Assembly (NCBI RefSeq): GCF_030269925.1
Contig: NC_085132.1
Coordinates: 2,874,501 to 2,938,500 of the forward strand
Length of the DNA stretch: 64,000 nucleotides
DNA from: Bombyx mori
Lineage: Eukaryota; Arthropoda; Insecta; Lepidoptera; Bombycidae
Direction of reading: 5' to 3'
The position numbers and the translations under genes were made by a program. This document shows positions 53,647 through 64,000 of the stretch, in pieces; position 1 is the stretch's first letter; each line of letters starts with the position of its first letter. The notes under the pieces were generated by a model that was given only the letters and a program-made list of their open reading frames with translations, did not search any database and was not told where the DNA came from.

Positions 53647-54957
53647 GTCAGGTCATAAGTATTGTCACACAGTAAAAACTTTTCTTTTAGAATGCTGGCC
53701 ACAAAAAAGTTTATTGAATTCGAATTTCGAATTGTTCATGAAAATAAAAATGTATACTTTTAGAATTTTTACTCATTTTTAAATATGGAGTGGACGCTTA
53801 AAGAAGACCGTGTTGCAGTTATTGCGTTGCATCGTTGCGGTTACGCGCCAATTCAAATTTTTAACATACTGAAAAATTTGAATATAACCAAAAGAGTCGT
53901 TTATCGTACCATCAAATGATACAATGAAGACTCTAGTGTAGATGACAGGTCAAGAAGTGGTCGCTCTCGGTCTGTTAGGACTCCAGCAGTGATAAAAGCT
54001 GTGAAGGCGCGAATTCAAAGAAATCCCAAACGTAAGCAGAAATTGTTGGCCCTTCAGATGGGGTTAAGCAGAACCACTGTGAAAAGGGTGTTAAATGAAG
54101 ACTTAGGGCTTCGGGCATATCGAAGAAAAACAGGACATCGTTTGAATGCGCGTCTAATGGACCTGAGACTGAAGAGATGCCGCGCTTTGTTGAAGCGGTA
54201 CGCGGGAAAAAAATATCGGGAAATTCTTTTTTCGGATGAAAAAATTTTTACCGTAGAAGAGAGCTACAACAAACAGAATAATACAAAACAAACATAAGGT
54301 GTACGCACACAGTAGTGAAGAAGCGAGCAACCGTATTCCGCGTGTCCAACGAGGTCATTTTCCATCCTCGCTCATGGTATGGTTGGGAGTTTCTTATTGG
54401 GGCTTAACAGAGGTACATTTTTGTGAGAAAGGTGTAAAAACGAATGTAGTTGTGTATCAAAATACAGTCCTGATGAACCTTGTGGAACCTGTTTCTCATA
54501 CCATGTTCAATAACAGGCACTGGGTATTCCAACAAGATTCGGCGCCAGCTCATAGAGCGAAGAGCACACAAGACTGGCTGGTGGCGCGTGAAATCGACTT
54601 CATCCGGCACGAATACTGGCCCTCCTCCAGTCCAGATTTGAATCCGTTAGATTAGAAGATATGGCAACACTTGGAGGAAAGGCGTGCTCAAAGCCTCATC
54701 CCAATTTGGAGTCACTCAAGACATCCTTGATTAAGGCAGCCGCCGATATTGACATGGACCTCGTTCGTGCTGCGATAGACGACTGGCCGCGCAGATTGAA
54801 GGCCTGTATTCAAAATCACGGAGGTCATTTTGAATAAACTTTAGTGTCATAAGAATCTATGTTTGTTAAGTTCATTTTGGTATATGAATGGTTACATAAT
54901 GAATAAACTTGTTTCAATTATTTTACATTAAACATGTGACAGAATTTATGACCTGAC
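53647..54957 (+). mobile_element. maT-type mariner-like transposon, inactive copy
   Basis: 1311 bp with the same inverted repeats as 39244-40543 (GTCAGGTCATAAGTATTGTC at the left, ATTTATGACCTGAC at the right) and TA outside each end. Inserted in an RTE-like 3' UTR. The transposase is broken in several places and cannot be made. Confidence 0.92.
53785..54843 (+). pseudogene. maT transposase pseudogene
   Basis: Aligned to the open copy at 39380-40405. The same ATG at 53785 begins MEWTLKEDRVAVIALHRCGY. The Arg-45 codon became TGA (53917). About 13 extra nt at about 54276-54296 (after ESYNK) shift the frame and bring a TAA. Tyr-286 became TAG (54653), just after the last catalytic Asp. A base is lost from an A-run in the HLEE region (about 54679). 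The normal stop is changed (CACGGA). The two open pieces (53989-54297 and 54299-54655) are fragments of one dead gene. The catalytic motifs FSDEKIF, QQDSAPAHR and SPDLNPLD remain readable. Confidence 0.92.
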
Positions 54958-55045
54958 TAGGTACATATACATAAATATATAGATACACATAAATATATAC
55001 ATATACATATCATAAATATGTATATTTTGTTGAAGTCGGTTAATA

Positions 55046-55542
55046 ATAGCTGGTGGTGTATCATTCTATTTTTATTTGGCTATCTTGAAGAGAAGCACAG
55101 AATTAATAGTTGAATTTATGAGGGCTGACAATCTCATAGACCGTGTTAAGTTATTAGCCGGGGGGGCACTGACACCGAAATGCGGATTTCGCTGGCAACC
55201 TTTAAACTTAAGCTTGAATTTTTGTGTTGGTACAAAAGTTCGTTGTCCCATCCTTTAAATCATAATGGCTTCGTGGCCTTCTATTCAATGTATTTCGATG
55301 TACTAGCGTTCGACTAATGTTCGAAAAGCAACCATAATCTCTGACGCCCCAAGGATCAGTTTCTTATTTCTATTTTATTTCTTTTTAGTTCTTTATTGAC
55401 GCTCCAAGAAGAATTACCAAACCAATAAGGCAAAGTGGTAACTTAGAGTGAGAGAGAAAGAATACATTTCATTGCACACCAAAACACAATTTACATTCAA
55501 AAACAGTCAAAAAGTATCTACTTTTTGTACAATAGGCGGTCT
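55046..55542. other. Unassigned spacer
   Basis: No gene or repeat match seen; the ORF at 55076-55258 has no motif. Confidence 0.4.
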
Positions 55543-55789
55543 TACTGGTAGAAGGACCTCTTGTGAGTCCGCACGGGTAGGTACCACCGCCCCGCCTATT
55601 TCTGCCGTGAAGCAGTAATGCGTTTCGGTTTGAAGGGTGGGGCAGCTGTTGTAACTATACTGAGACCTTAGAACTTATATCTCAAGGTGGGTGGCGCATT
55701 TACGTTGTAGATGTCTATGGGCTTCAGTAACCACTTAATATCAGGTGGGCTGTGAGCTCGTCCACACATCTTAGCAATAAAAAAAAAAG
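55543..55789 (+). mobile_element. SINE family A, headless
   Basis: ACTGGTAGAAGGACCTCTTG to CTTAGCAATAAAAAAAAA; near-consensus body. Confidence 0.93.
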
Positions 55790-56690
55790 CGGTTTCTTCC
55801 AGACAACCGTTTAATTTAGAGAAATTCTGGAAAATATAAAAATATAGTAGGCATGTTGCAGTGTACCATTGACAATACACAACTTCAGTGTTTGGTCTTT
55901 GTCTATTTATGATTATATTGACTAACCCGTACCGCTCTGCTAATCTATTTTCATTTGCGAGCAATTTGACGCTACCGAACCCCACAGCATCACCGCTAAG
56001 ACGATCTGAAGATTCCGTACAAAATTCATCGAAACAGATCTAGCCGTTTCGCTGTCTGTAAGGAACATAATTATACACACATCAAAATTAAAATCGATGG
56101 GAAAAAGCGGAAATGTCGTAACTTGCATTTTGGGCTGAATTACTTTTACCATATTAGCTGTAGTTGTAAAGCTGGGTATTTCGAGTTACAACAATTCCGC
56201 TTTTTCCGTCGTTATGTACGTGATAAATAATTATAGACATACGCATGTTCACACAGGAAAAGTAAAAGGCAATCGTGGTAAATAATATATTCATATTTAA
56301 CATTAATAACAGCTAGGTCATAAACTGCAACAAAATAAGGGGGAGGCAATCAGGGGAATTCAAAGATAAGACTGTGTTTGATTCACAGCATTAAAACGAA
56401 GTAGAGTAATATAAAAACAGTAGATACAGTATCCAGGGAACAGCAGAATACATCGTTGAAGATAGCATTCAACTTGGAATAATAAAACAAAGATGACAAC
56501 GGGAGTAATCTGAATAAGAGTTATCAAAACCCATCATTCGAAAATTTGGTAGGAGTCTTTCCCAAAAGCCGTTGAAAGCATACAATTCAAATTGACTCTT
56601 ATTACGAAATCCAAAGGTACATAAATAAACAAACTAATTAATCCGGTAATAAGCATGATCGCCTATGTGTGGTGTCACAGTTTCTTACAC
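55790..56690. other. Unassigned stretch, about 0.9 kb
   Basis: No gene or repeat match seen. Confidence 0.4.
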
Positions 56691-56793
56691 TAGCCCATTG
56701 AGTTTCTCGCAGGATCTTCTAAGTGCGTCGCCATACCGATCCGGTGGTAGATTCTGCGAAGCACTACTCTTGCTAGTATTAGTGTTAGTAAAC
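56691..56793 (+). mobile_element. SINE-like family C fragment
   Basis: GCCCATTGAGTTTCTCGCAG, CGATCCGGTGGTAGATTCTG, CTACTCTTGCTAG; then joined to a SINE A copy. Confidence 0.82.
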
Positions 56794-56800
56794 TAACTAA

Positions 56801-57040
56801 ACTGGTGGTAGGACCTCTTGTGAGTCCACACGGGTAGGTACCACCACCCCACAAATTTCTGCCGTAAAGCAGTAATGCGTTTCAGTTTGAAGGGCGGGGC
56901 AGCCGTTGTGACTATACTGAGACCTTAAAACTTATATCTCAAGGTGGGTGGCGCATTACATTGTTGATGTTTATGGGCTCCAGTAACTACTTAAAACCAG
57001 GCGGGCTGTGAGGTCGTCCACCCATATAAGCAATAAAAAA
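56801..57040 (+). mobile_element. SINE family A, headless
   Basis: ACTGGTGGTAGGACCTCTTG to CATATAAGCAATAAAAAAAT. Confidence 0.92.
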
Positions 57041-59451
57041 ATAAAAAAAGCCTCTTAGTTTCGCATCGAAAAATGTGTAAGCAACTTCTGATAGAAATCC
57101 CATCATTTGACGGATAGCGCGCAGTAAATTCCGAATGATTCAAAAGAACATATCGGCATGAGCCTTGACCCTTGGCTGTTGCGTCATTTGTGAGTCAAAC
57201 ATCCAATTGGATAATCGTTCAGACTCCTTCATAGATTCACTATGTGTACTCCGGATCTCATTAACAATACCTATTTAGGTTTTGCAGATCCGTTTTAGAT
57301 TTCAAGCTCAAATAGGTCACGGCTATATAATACTGAATAGGAAAATTAAGGCACCGATCATGTTTTATAAAGAAATCTCTTCGAGAATATTCCCGAGAGG
57401 AGAATGCGAATAATAATTTAAAATAATCAAACATTACACTTGCTAATCATACAGTCATACAAATGTTAACACACCAACACATATACACAGTGAGCGTACT
57501 TAAATGCAAATATACTATGTAATGAGTATGCAATGTAATGATAATTTTGAATTCGCTGAATCGTTTGAGATTTTATTAAAAATAATATCCAAAGGATTGA
57601 ATGTATAATGGCTCTGTTATATGCGTCCCCGATATTAAAGAATAATTTGATCATAAGTTTAGTATCTAGCTTTTGAATACGTGTTCACGGATGGCTAGAT
57701 ATGAGAACTGGTGTTAGAACAGGGATTCTCAAACTGTTTTGGGTAATTCCCTTTTCCAGAAAGAACTAATACCTCAGCCTCAGACCAATTTAGTTAAATT
57801 ACATAAAAAATTCTATCACTAGTTTTTTTTCGTATAGATACAAAAAAAACTTAACAATTTTGTTAAAACTAAAAAAAACTTTGTTGTTGATTAAGTCAGT
57901 AAACATGGCGTCATCTACTCATAAAAATTTAACAAAATAAATAGTTGATCACCAAATAACTAGTGTTATTAACTAAAATACTTAAGTAGGTATTTATTTT
58001 TTGAAAGAAGAAAACATTATCGCTATAAATAAAAAAAATGCAAAATTCAGTGTTGCAATGGATACGAACCTGGTGAATTTCTACCAATGTAGCTAAGTCC
58101 GGTAGAATATTGCTAAGTTGCAGCCAAAATCTTCATGTTGGTTCATTTCCGTAGGTTTCCTTTTGTTGTCAAAATGTTTTTAACCATACGTCTTATTCGA
58201 CTAGGTATGATGATCGAAAGGCGATAAGTTATTCTATGTATGTAGCGTTACAACTAGAAATTCGCTTCGTTGAGCTTCGTCGGAATATTTTAAATGTATT
58301 CAACTGATAATTATTTTTTATTTTATTTGTTTTGGTAATTTTAAGTATATTTCAATGCTACTATGTACACATATGGACTTGTTGTTGTTGTCTGAAATAA
58401 AATAAATCACCATCATTATGCTCATGTAAGTGACGTATGATAATAAAGAGCGAAATTATGAATATTCTTTTCTTGAACCACATCTTGAAACCTTCAAATA
58501 AGAACTCGTGTAAGGGGTTGATTTTTCTAAAAGTTTTCATTTTCAGTTTTCATGGTCTAGATTTGATAATACCCACATAGTTTGTAAATATCGCATTCTC
58601 ATTTGCCATTGGAAAGTTGAAATATATGTATCATCTTATAGGTGTTATTAAATTCAAACCAGTCTATATTTTTCTATAATATTTCGTGCTTCCAACGTTT
58701 AAGTATAGAAGACTACATAAATTGCAATACACAAACAAAAGCTAAATTCTTTTATAGTTGATAGATAGTTTCTGAACGTTGCTATCCCCGTTCTGTGAGA
58801 AAGCATTGAAACCGCCCACTTATTATCTTTGGCTCCCACGTATTAAAGTTAAATATACTTTTGCCATTCATCGTTTACCGCTACTCACGTGATTGCAGTA
58901 TTTCATAGCTAACGATGGCTAGACACTAGTTTTTTTCAAACTTTAACCAATTCCACAGCAAGAAGCATCAAAGCGTCTCTGTTCTTTAGTATCAAACGCC
59001 AAAAATCTGCTCTTTTTTTTGAAATAATATTTAAGAAACAAAAAAATAAACAGCATCCGTTGGAGTTTTGCTTTTTTATATGTGAGTCGACTATTATCAA
59101 AGCCGGCAATGTGACTTTTGGACAATCATTGGTAAATCAGAAAAAACGAATTATTGACTTTGTATTCCATTGGCAGTCACAAAACTCTTCTGAACGACAT
59201 CTTAGATAAATAACAGGTTAAGTATTAACCTTTATTTAATGCAGGTTTTGAACCGTATTCTTTGAAGGAGACGATTATATTCAATTCAATCTGTATTGAC
59301 ATATCAATAAAATTTTTTTGTCCAAATGCACAGATTGCCACCTTTGATAATAGACGACTCATGTGTATTATATCTGAATAGCATAATAATATATGTTAAA
59401 AGAATATCGTATACATAACGAATAACGAAAGAATCTTGAAGAGTTTTAAAC
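57041..59451. other. Repeat-poor stretch, about 2.4 kb
   Basis: No SINE, Helitron or MITE copy seen. 58330-58405 (TTGTTGTTGTCTGAAATAAA) may be an old LINE tail. Short ORFs at 57466-57654 and 58943-59125 (both minus) have no motif. Confidence 0.4.
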
Positions 59452-59693
59452 ACTGGTGGTAGGACCTCTTGTGAGTCTGCACGGGTAGGTACCACCGCCC
59501 CGCCTATTTCTGCCGTGAAGCAGTGACGCGTTTCGGTTTGAAGGGCGGGGCAGCCGTTGTAACTATACTGGACCTTAGAACTTATATCTCAAGGTAGGTG
59601 GCGGAATTTACGTTGTAGATGTCTATGGGCTCCATTAACCAATTAACACCAGGGGGGCCGTGAGCTCGTCCACCCATCTATCCATTAGAAAAA
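59452..59693 (+). mobile_element. SINE family A, headless
   Basis: CACTGGTGGTAGGACCTCTT to ATCCATTAGAAAAAAA. Confidence 0.92.
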
Positions 59694-59748
59694 AATATGT
59701 TTTTTTTTTCAAACGCGATTTTCATTTCAGACCTCAGAGAAATAAGTA

Positions 59749-59900
59749 ATGAATATTCACAAATATTTACACAAAAAATTCTCCTACACTTCCCACACAT
59801 TATCCCAGTAGCAGTAGGAGTAACAAAAGTTTTACTACGTAATACAGATGGTTTAATCGTAAAATATTCAAATTTATTATCGAAAAGCTTAGGAATCTGA
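59749..59900 (+). CDS. Weak candidate spliced ORF
   Basis: A T-rich tract ending TTTTCATTTCAG (59731) precedes a frame that stays open to TGA at 59900 (LREISNEYSQIFTQKILLHF, then IPVAVGVTKVLLRNTDGLIV). The acceptor looks good, but length, composition and lack of homology that I can name make chance likely. Listed so it is not lost. Confidence 0.12.
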
Positions 59901-60985
59901 TTCCATTTTTAGCCGATTTTGAAAAAGAACGAGTTGTAGTCAACAACTCGTTGGTTGAACTGATTTTGATGATTTTTAATTTAAAAGTAGGTGCGTCTCT
60001 TGTAGTCCCATTTAAATTTTATCAAAATCGGAGTGGTTGTTTCTGAGTTAACATTAATAATGCATATTTAACTAAATTCGATTACATTCATGAAACTCTC
60101 TTTTTTTTGATGAAGTGTATCTTTGTAATTTGTTTGTAGTAGGTATAAGCTAATTTAATTCACAGGAGTATATTTACTAAATGTAAATTGTATCACTATA
60201 GTGCCTTAAAAAGCACCGGTTTTATCAAAACCTATACAGTTTTTTCTTCATAGTTTTAAAATGTATTCATGCCAGTCACAAAAGAAGGGTTCATACTATC
60301 ATCCGTACCCAGGTTTCGCTGCTATGTCTTCGAATAGTAATTTATCTAATTCCTAAGCCGCTCACCACAAAAGGATCATCCAGTGTACCTACGCTGGGCA
60401 TCATTTCAATTTAAAATACAATGCCCTATCCATTTCTGTGATTTCAACGTCAAACGTAGGAAGCCGGTATTTTTCATTAATAAGCGCGACAAGGACGGGG
60501 TGCGTGACGTACACCACTACATCAGATATTAAGCCTTGTTTCGTAAATTATAAGGTCGAAAATCGCTACGAAAACCGTTTGTTGTTACTGAAATACTGAA
60601 TACGTAGGCGTACAGTATGAAAAGTAGGCAGCGTTCGGACAGAGCGTGGCGTGGAGTCGCTGTGCGTCATACAAAAATTTATTTTGAAAAAAAACAAAAA
60701 TTTAAATTAGTTAATTTACGTCTAACATTCAGAACTTAATATTAAAGTTTTACGTGAGATTTAAGTAGAAGCAAATATTAATTAAGTACATCAAGTAAGT
60801 TAACACAGTGATTATAAAAATAACTTACTGATTACAATACAAGCTTAATGTAATGCCACACAACAAAATAAAATAATATTGGAAGTGAAAGGGTTTAAAG
60901 GTGGGAACGTTTCACTATTCCAACCATTTTTGGCACATAGGAGTCATGCATTCTACTTTGGATAGGAGGTAGCACAATACAGATT
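59901..60985. other. Unassigned stretch
   Basis: 59935-60060 (GTTGGTTGAACTGATTTTGA, TCAAAATCGGAGTGGTTG) resembles a repeat common near CCGACTTCAA ends in Lepidoptera. 60600-60670 is GC-richer (CGGACAGAGCGTGGCGTGGA). No gene seen. Confidence 0.35.
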
Positions 60986-61370
60986 CATCATCAGCCTGTA
61001 GCAGTCCACAGCTGGACATAGGCCTTTCCAATTACAGCACGATCCTCGGATTCTCTCATCCAGCTCCTGCCTTTTTTTTATTGCTAATTGGGTGGACGAG
61101 CTCACAGCCCGCCTGGTGTGAAGTGATTACCAGAGCCCATAGACATCTACAACGTAAATGCGCCACCCACCTTGAGATATAATTTCTAAGGTCTCAAGTA
61201 TAGTTACAACGACTGCCCAACCCTTCAAACCGAAACGCATTACTGCTTCACGGCAAAAATAGGCAGGGTGGTAGTACCTACCCGTGCGGACTCACAAGTG
61301 GTCCTACCATCAGAGCCTGCCAGATTACCTTGCCAGACGTTATTTCCTTCGGAGTTTGGAAACCTCTTAA
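60986..61370. mobile_element. Unclassified interspersed repeat split by SINE A
   Basis: CATCATCAGCCTGTAGCAGT, then CCACAGCTGGACATAGGCCT, is a sequence I recall as repetitive in Lepidoptera. It continues after the SINE with AGCCTGCCAGATTACCTTGC. Class not determined. Confidence 0.5.
61073..61315 (-). mobile_element. SINE family A, minus strand
   Basis: T-run, TTGCTAATTGGGTGGACGAG, complete headless body to the complement of TGATGGTAGGACCACTTGTG. Confidence 0.92.
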
Positions 61371-61735
61371 TACGGAACTATCTGAAAGCTCGTCTTACCT
61401 TGAGTAAGAAAATTGCATCTATTTTGAACATAACATCATAAATTATAAAAAGATATTAATATCTTCGTTCTGTCAAACCGATAACCGATAAACGCACTTT
61501 TGGATTATTTAGTTACTGAGTTCGAGAATGACCTTTCCATATACGACTATAATAGTTGATGCATCTAATAATTATATTACTACGAATGCTGATTATTTTT
61601 ACATAATTTTTATTCAATATCTCGATTATATATTGTGTTTAGAGCAGAATTCTATAGATATATACAAAGATGATATAAGCATATCTTGGACGACATGTGC
61701 ACGGCGTGCGTTCACAAAACCAGTTGTCAACTATC
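61371..61735. other. Unassigned AT-rich spacer
   Basis: No gene or repeat match seen. Confidence 0.4.
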
Positions 61736-62093
61736 TATACATATAAATAAAATTGGAGTGTCTGTTTGTAATATTGAAATAACCGCTTTTTATTACATGT
61801 ATATGAATATATTTATATACGGTATATACACCAAAATAACATTTTTTTACAATTTTTGTCTGTCTGTCCGTTTGATCCGGCTAATCTCGGGAACGGCTGA
61901 CCTGATTTTGATGAGACTTTCGGTGATAGGTAGCTGATGATATAAGGAGTAACTTAGGCAACTTTTTTCAAACTAGCTTCGCCCCGTGGCGTCACCCGCG
62001 GTACTGCAAAAACCGCGGGTAACATCATAGTACTCAGCTATCAATAATAAAATTTAATGTTTCTGAAGCGAAGCGAGAGCGGGTCGCTGGTAA
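61736..62093 (+). mobile_element. Helitron-like element
   Basis: TCTATACATATAAATAAAAT start, GATCCGGCTAATCTCGGGAA, GCTTCGCCCCGTGGCGTCAC, and the end GCGAGAGCGGGTCGCTGGT (CTAGT changed to CTGGT). A strong internal hairpin CCCGCGGT/ACCGCGGG lies at about 61998-62021. No coding content; possibly two Helitron pieces joined. Confidence 0.7.
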
Positions 62094-63736
62094 TAAATAA
62101 AATTGAACTACACAAGCCGAACCCGCTTCTTAGTATCAAACATTATCCACTTAAGCACTAAATTCTGACGAGCGTGTAATTAAGGAGAAACGAAAAAAAA
62201 AAAAACCTTTTTTTAGTTCACGTCGATTTTAGCAAAAGCCTGAATTATTTTTAGCATTTACGTGATGAGCAGCCGAAGCGAAACCCAGCAATTGTTTAGC
62301 AGTTAAACGTATAAAGAAATTGCTAGTAATTGCATACCAAAAATGGTTGATGCATGAAATGTATTCTGCTTAGACTCGCTGGGAGGGTTAGCTGTAAAAA
62401 TGTATGGGCAAATCGATCTATGGCACTCGACTTTATACTTAAGGCCTGAATGCATGTTATTTTAATGGTAATAAAGTTTTTATCGGGCTATGTTCGTACA
62501 AGATTATACGTTTATTTTGTTTTAATTATAAATACACGTGTCTAATTATGGCCCGCTTGTATGTGGCTAAATGCACAAACCGTGCAAGCCAAAAAAGAAA
62601 AGAAAAAAATATGGCCCCAACGACAGTTGAATGGAAAATTAATAAAGTAAAACATCTTAGTGTTGTAACGTTAAAATCTATTCGGATGAACCTTATTTTA
62701 TATTTAGGTTTTGTCAGAAAACGACCAGTAGATACGCCCTTTTTGTAATTAAAATCTCGATTAAAAAAATACGAAGGGCCACTCCACCCCCGTCCTAAGT
62801 CAATCGGTTAAACAGCATAGGCCGGACAGAAAAGCCTATAGGGGCGGTCCGTAGAGGGTGGAAACCTCGGAAAATTCACGTGCAAGGCCCACCCCTCGCC
62901 GCGAACACGTGCCGCCAAATAGCTGCAGTACGAACGCGTTTACTAATCATTGACTCTCGCGAAACAAAAAACAACACCGTTTCACGCTAACGTAACTTGA
63001 AAATGGCGCGTGACGTATTTTAATTTGACAGTTCTAATTCGAAAATCGCGCGCGAGTTTCAACCGGTCACAGATTATGTGCTCGTAAAGATTAGCCGCCA
63101 CAACGGAGGCAAAGGGTTTTTTACTTCTCTAGTGCGTTCACTTTTCACTTTTTAAATTCACGCGTTCCGTTTTAAGCAGCGGAAACGTTGGAAATGAGCA
63201 GCTTTGTGGTTTGAGTGCGCTTTGTTATTTTTCTTTTTTTTTTAGTGTGTGAAATGGAAAATGCAGTATGAGTCGATTTCATGGTTAGTTGGAGTTATTA
63301 CACGGTAACATGAAACATACTTTGTATCGTGGAACATATTTTTTCATTGCGAAGAGTATTTTGAAAAAAGTTCTTTGATGTCCGCATTGAACTTAAATGT
63401 GTCGCAACATTTGTTCTTGGCATATATTAAAAAAATATTGTTTTCAGACAAAACGTTGCTTTGTTGTTTGTTGAAAATTTTCTTTAGTTCCTTGATTGCC
63501 AATAAATTCACATGAGATTCAACAAGAGCAGTTAAAAAAAATATCGATATATCATCATTCAGAACGGAAAATAAAAAATCTCGATGTTAGAATGTTGAAT
63601 GGTATTTCCCGGAAGCCGATAGAAAAAGATTGCACAAAATTAAAACATTTATTCCATAGAACATTTATATCTCAATGATACTAATTCATTAGTAACGAAA
63701 ACAAACAAATTTCGTTTTCATCGCAAACTCGTTTTA
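62094..63736. other. Unique-looking stretch with GC-rich core
   Basis: 62780-62960 is markedly GC-rich (AGCCTATAGGGGCGGTCCGT, AAGGCCCACCCCTCGCCGCG, AACACGTGCCGCC, with a CACGTG E-box). 62995-63065 has AAAATGGCGCGTGACGT and CGCGCGCGAG. The pattern suggests a regulatory region or unread exon, but no frame or splice pair supports a gene. The ORFs at 62548-62748 and 63496-63678 lack motifs. Confidence 0.35.
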
Positions 63737-63987
63737 CTGGTGGTAGGACCTCTTGTGAGTCCGGTCTACACTCACCGGTGGGTAGATACCACCACCCTGC
63801 CTATTTCTGCCGTGAAGCGGCTTCGGTTTGGATGGTGGGTGGGGCAGCTGTTGTAACTATACTGAGACCTTAGAACTCACATTTCAAGGTGGGTGGCGGC
63901 ATTTACGTCATAGATGTCTATGGGCTCTAGTAACCACTTAACACCAGGTGGGCTGTGAGCTCGTCGACACATCTATGCAATAAAAAA
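63737..63987 (+). mobile_element. SINE family A, headless
   Basis: ACTGGTGGTAGGACCTCTTG to TATGCAATAAAAAATAAA, with a short extra TCTACACTCACCGG near 63765 and a deletion after GTGAAGCGG. Confidence 0.9.
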
Positions 63988-64000
63988 TAAACCCAAGAGA

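Larger units (their letters stand above)
53425..55022 (-). mobile_element. RTE-like LINE 3' UTR split by maT
   Basis: 53425-53646 is the complement of 6770-6950 (AATGCCATAGGCATTCTCTA, GCAGAGATGAAGCTTGGTAG). 54958-55022 continues it (complement of the TATGTATATC-rich part at 6690-6750). The maT element sits exactly between, with TA on each side. Confidence 0.75.
53147..55041. repeat. Composite bounded by CCGACTTCAA inverted motifs
   Basis: AAAACCGACTTCAAATGG (53147) and TTGAAGTCGGTT (55030-55041) form an inverted pair of a kind I remember from lepidopteran repeats. Between them lie an RTE-like 3' end (minus) and a maT element. Whether the pair marks one element or two is not settled. Confidence 0.35.

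Noticed and set aside
54404..54610. 68-codon ORF on the minus strand (and its match at 39593-39799)
   Set aside because: Antisense shadow of the maT transposase; present in both copies only because the sense strand is conserved.
1..64000. CRISPR array, bacterial operon or viral genome
   Set aside because: No regularly spaced repeats, no operon-like gene packing and no viral structural or polymerase genes; the repeats are eukaryotic transposons.

Overview
The window looks like nuclear DNA of a lepidopteran, most probably the silkworm Bombyx mori or a close relative. The main reason is one SINE family (family A here: a tRNA-like head, a body containing TGGTAGGACCTCTTGTGAGT, and a CAATAAAA tail). 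It occurs about 30 times on both strands and matches the dominant Bombyx SINE as I remember it (Bm1-type; the name is from memory). Other lepidopteran signs are several Helitron families ending in CTAGT, a maT (DD37D) mariner-like element, and 3' ends of RTE-like and CR1/jockey-like LINEs. Nothing bacterial, no CRISPR array, no rRNA and no clean functional tRNA gene were seen.

Host coding content is very low. The only convincing host exon is 50946-51334 (+). It has a polypyrimidine tract plus AG acceptor and a GTGAGT donor, and it encodes about 130 residues of acidic, proline-rich protein ending near a CxxC pair. I do not recognise the protein. The rest of the window is probably introns and/or intergenic DNA of a gene with large introns. 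A second spliced ORF at 59749-59900 is only a weak possibility.

Layout: 1-8.7 kb is SINE-dense, with two copies of an unclassified repeat (family K) and a LINE fragment that still encodes the C-terminus of its reverse transcriptase. 8.7-22.7 kb holds nested SINEs, a fold-back repeat, a tandem pair of Helitrons, a Helitron-containing local duplication (19.4-20.9 kb) and a SINE copy interrupted by a 125-bp insert. 22.7-25.6 kb is repeat-poor. 25.6-38 kb is a mosaic including a SINE inserted into a MITE with a visible target duplication. 39244-40543 is a maT element with an uninterrupted 341-codon transposase. 40.5-42.9 kb is repeat-poor. 43-50.9 kb is again dense in SINEs, Helitrons and LINE ends. 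51.3-55 kb holds a second, dead maT copy nested inside an RTE-like 3' end. 57-59.4 kb and 62.1-63.7 kb are mostly unique.

The window is mainly a record of transposons inserting into transposons. The items most worth following are the open maT transposase, the unidentified exon, three junctions or breakpoints shared between loci, and the Helitron-linked duplication. I saw no convincing new multi-gene system. Coordinates of repeat ends were read by eye and are mostly good to about 5-15 bases; no alignment was run.
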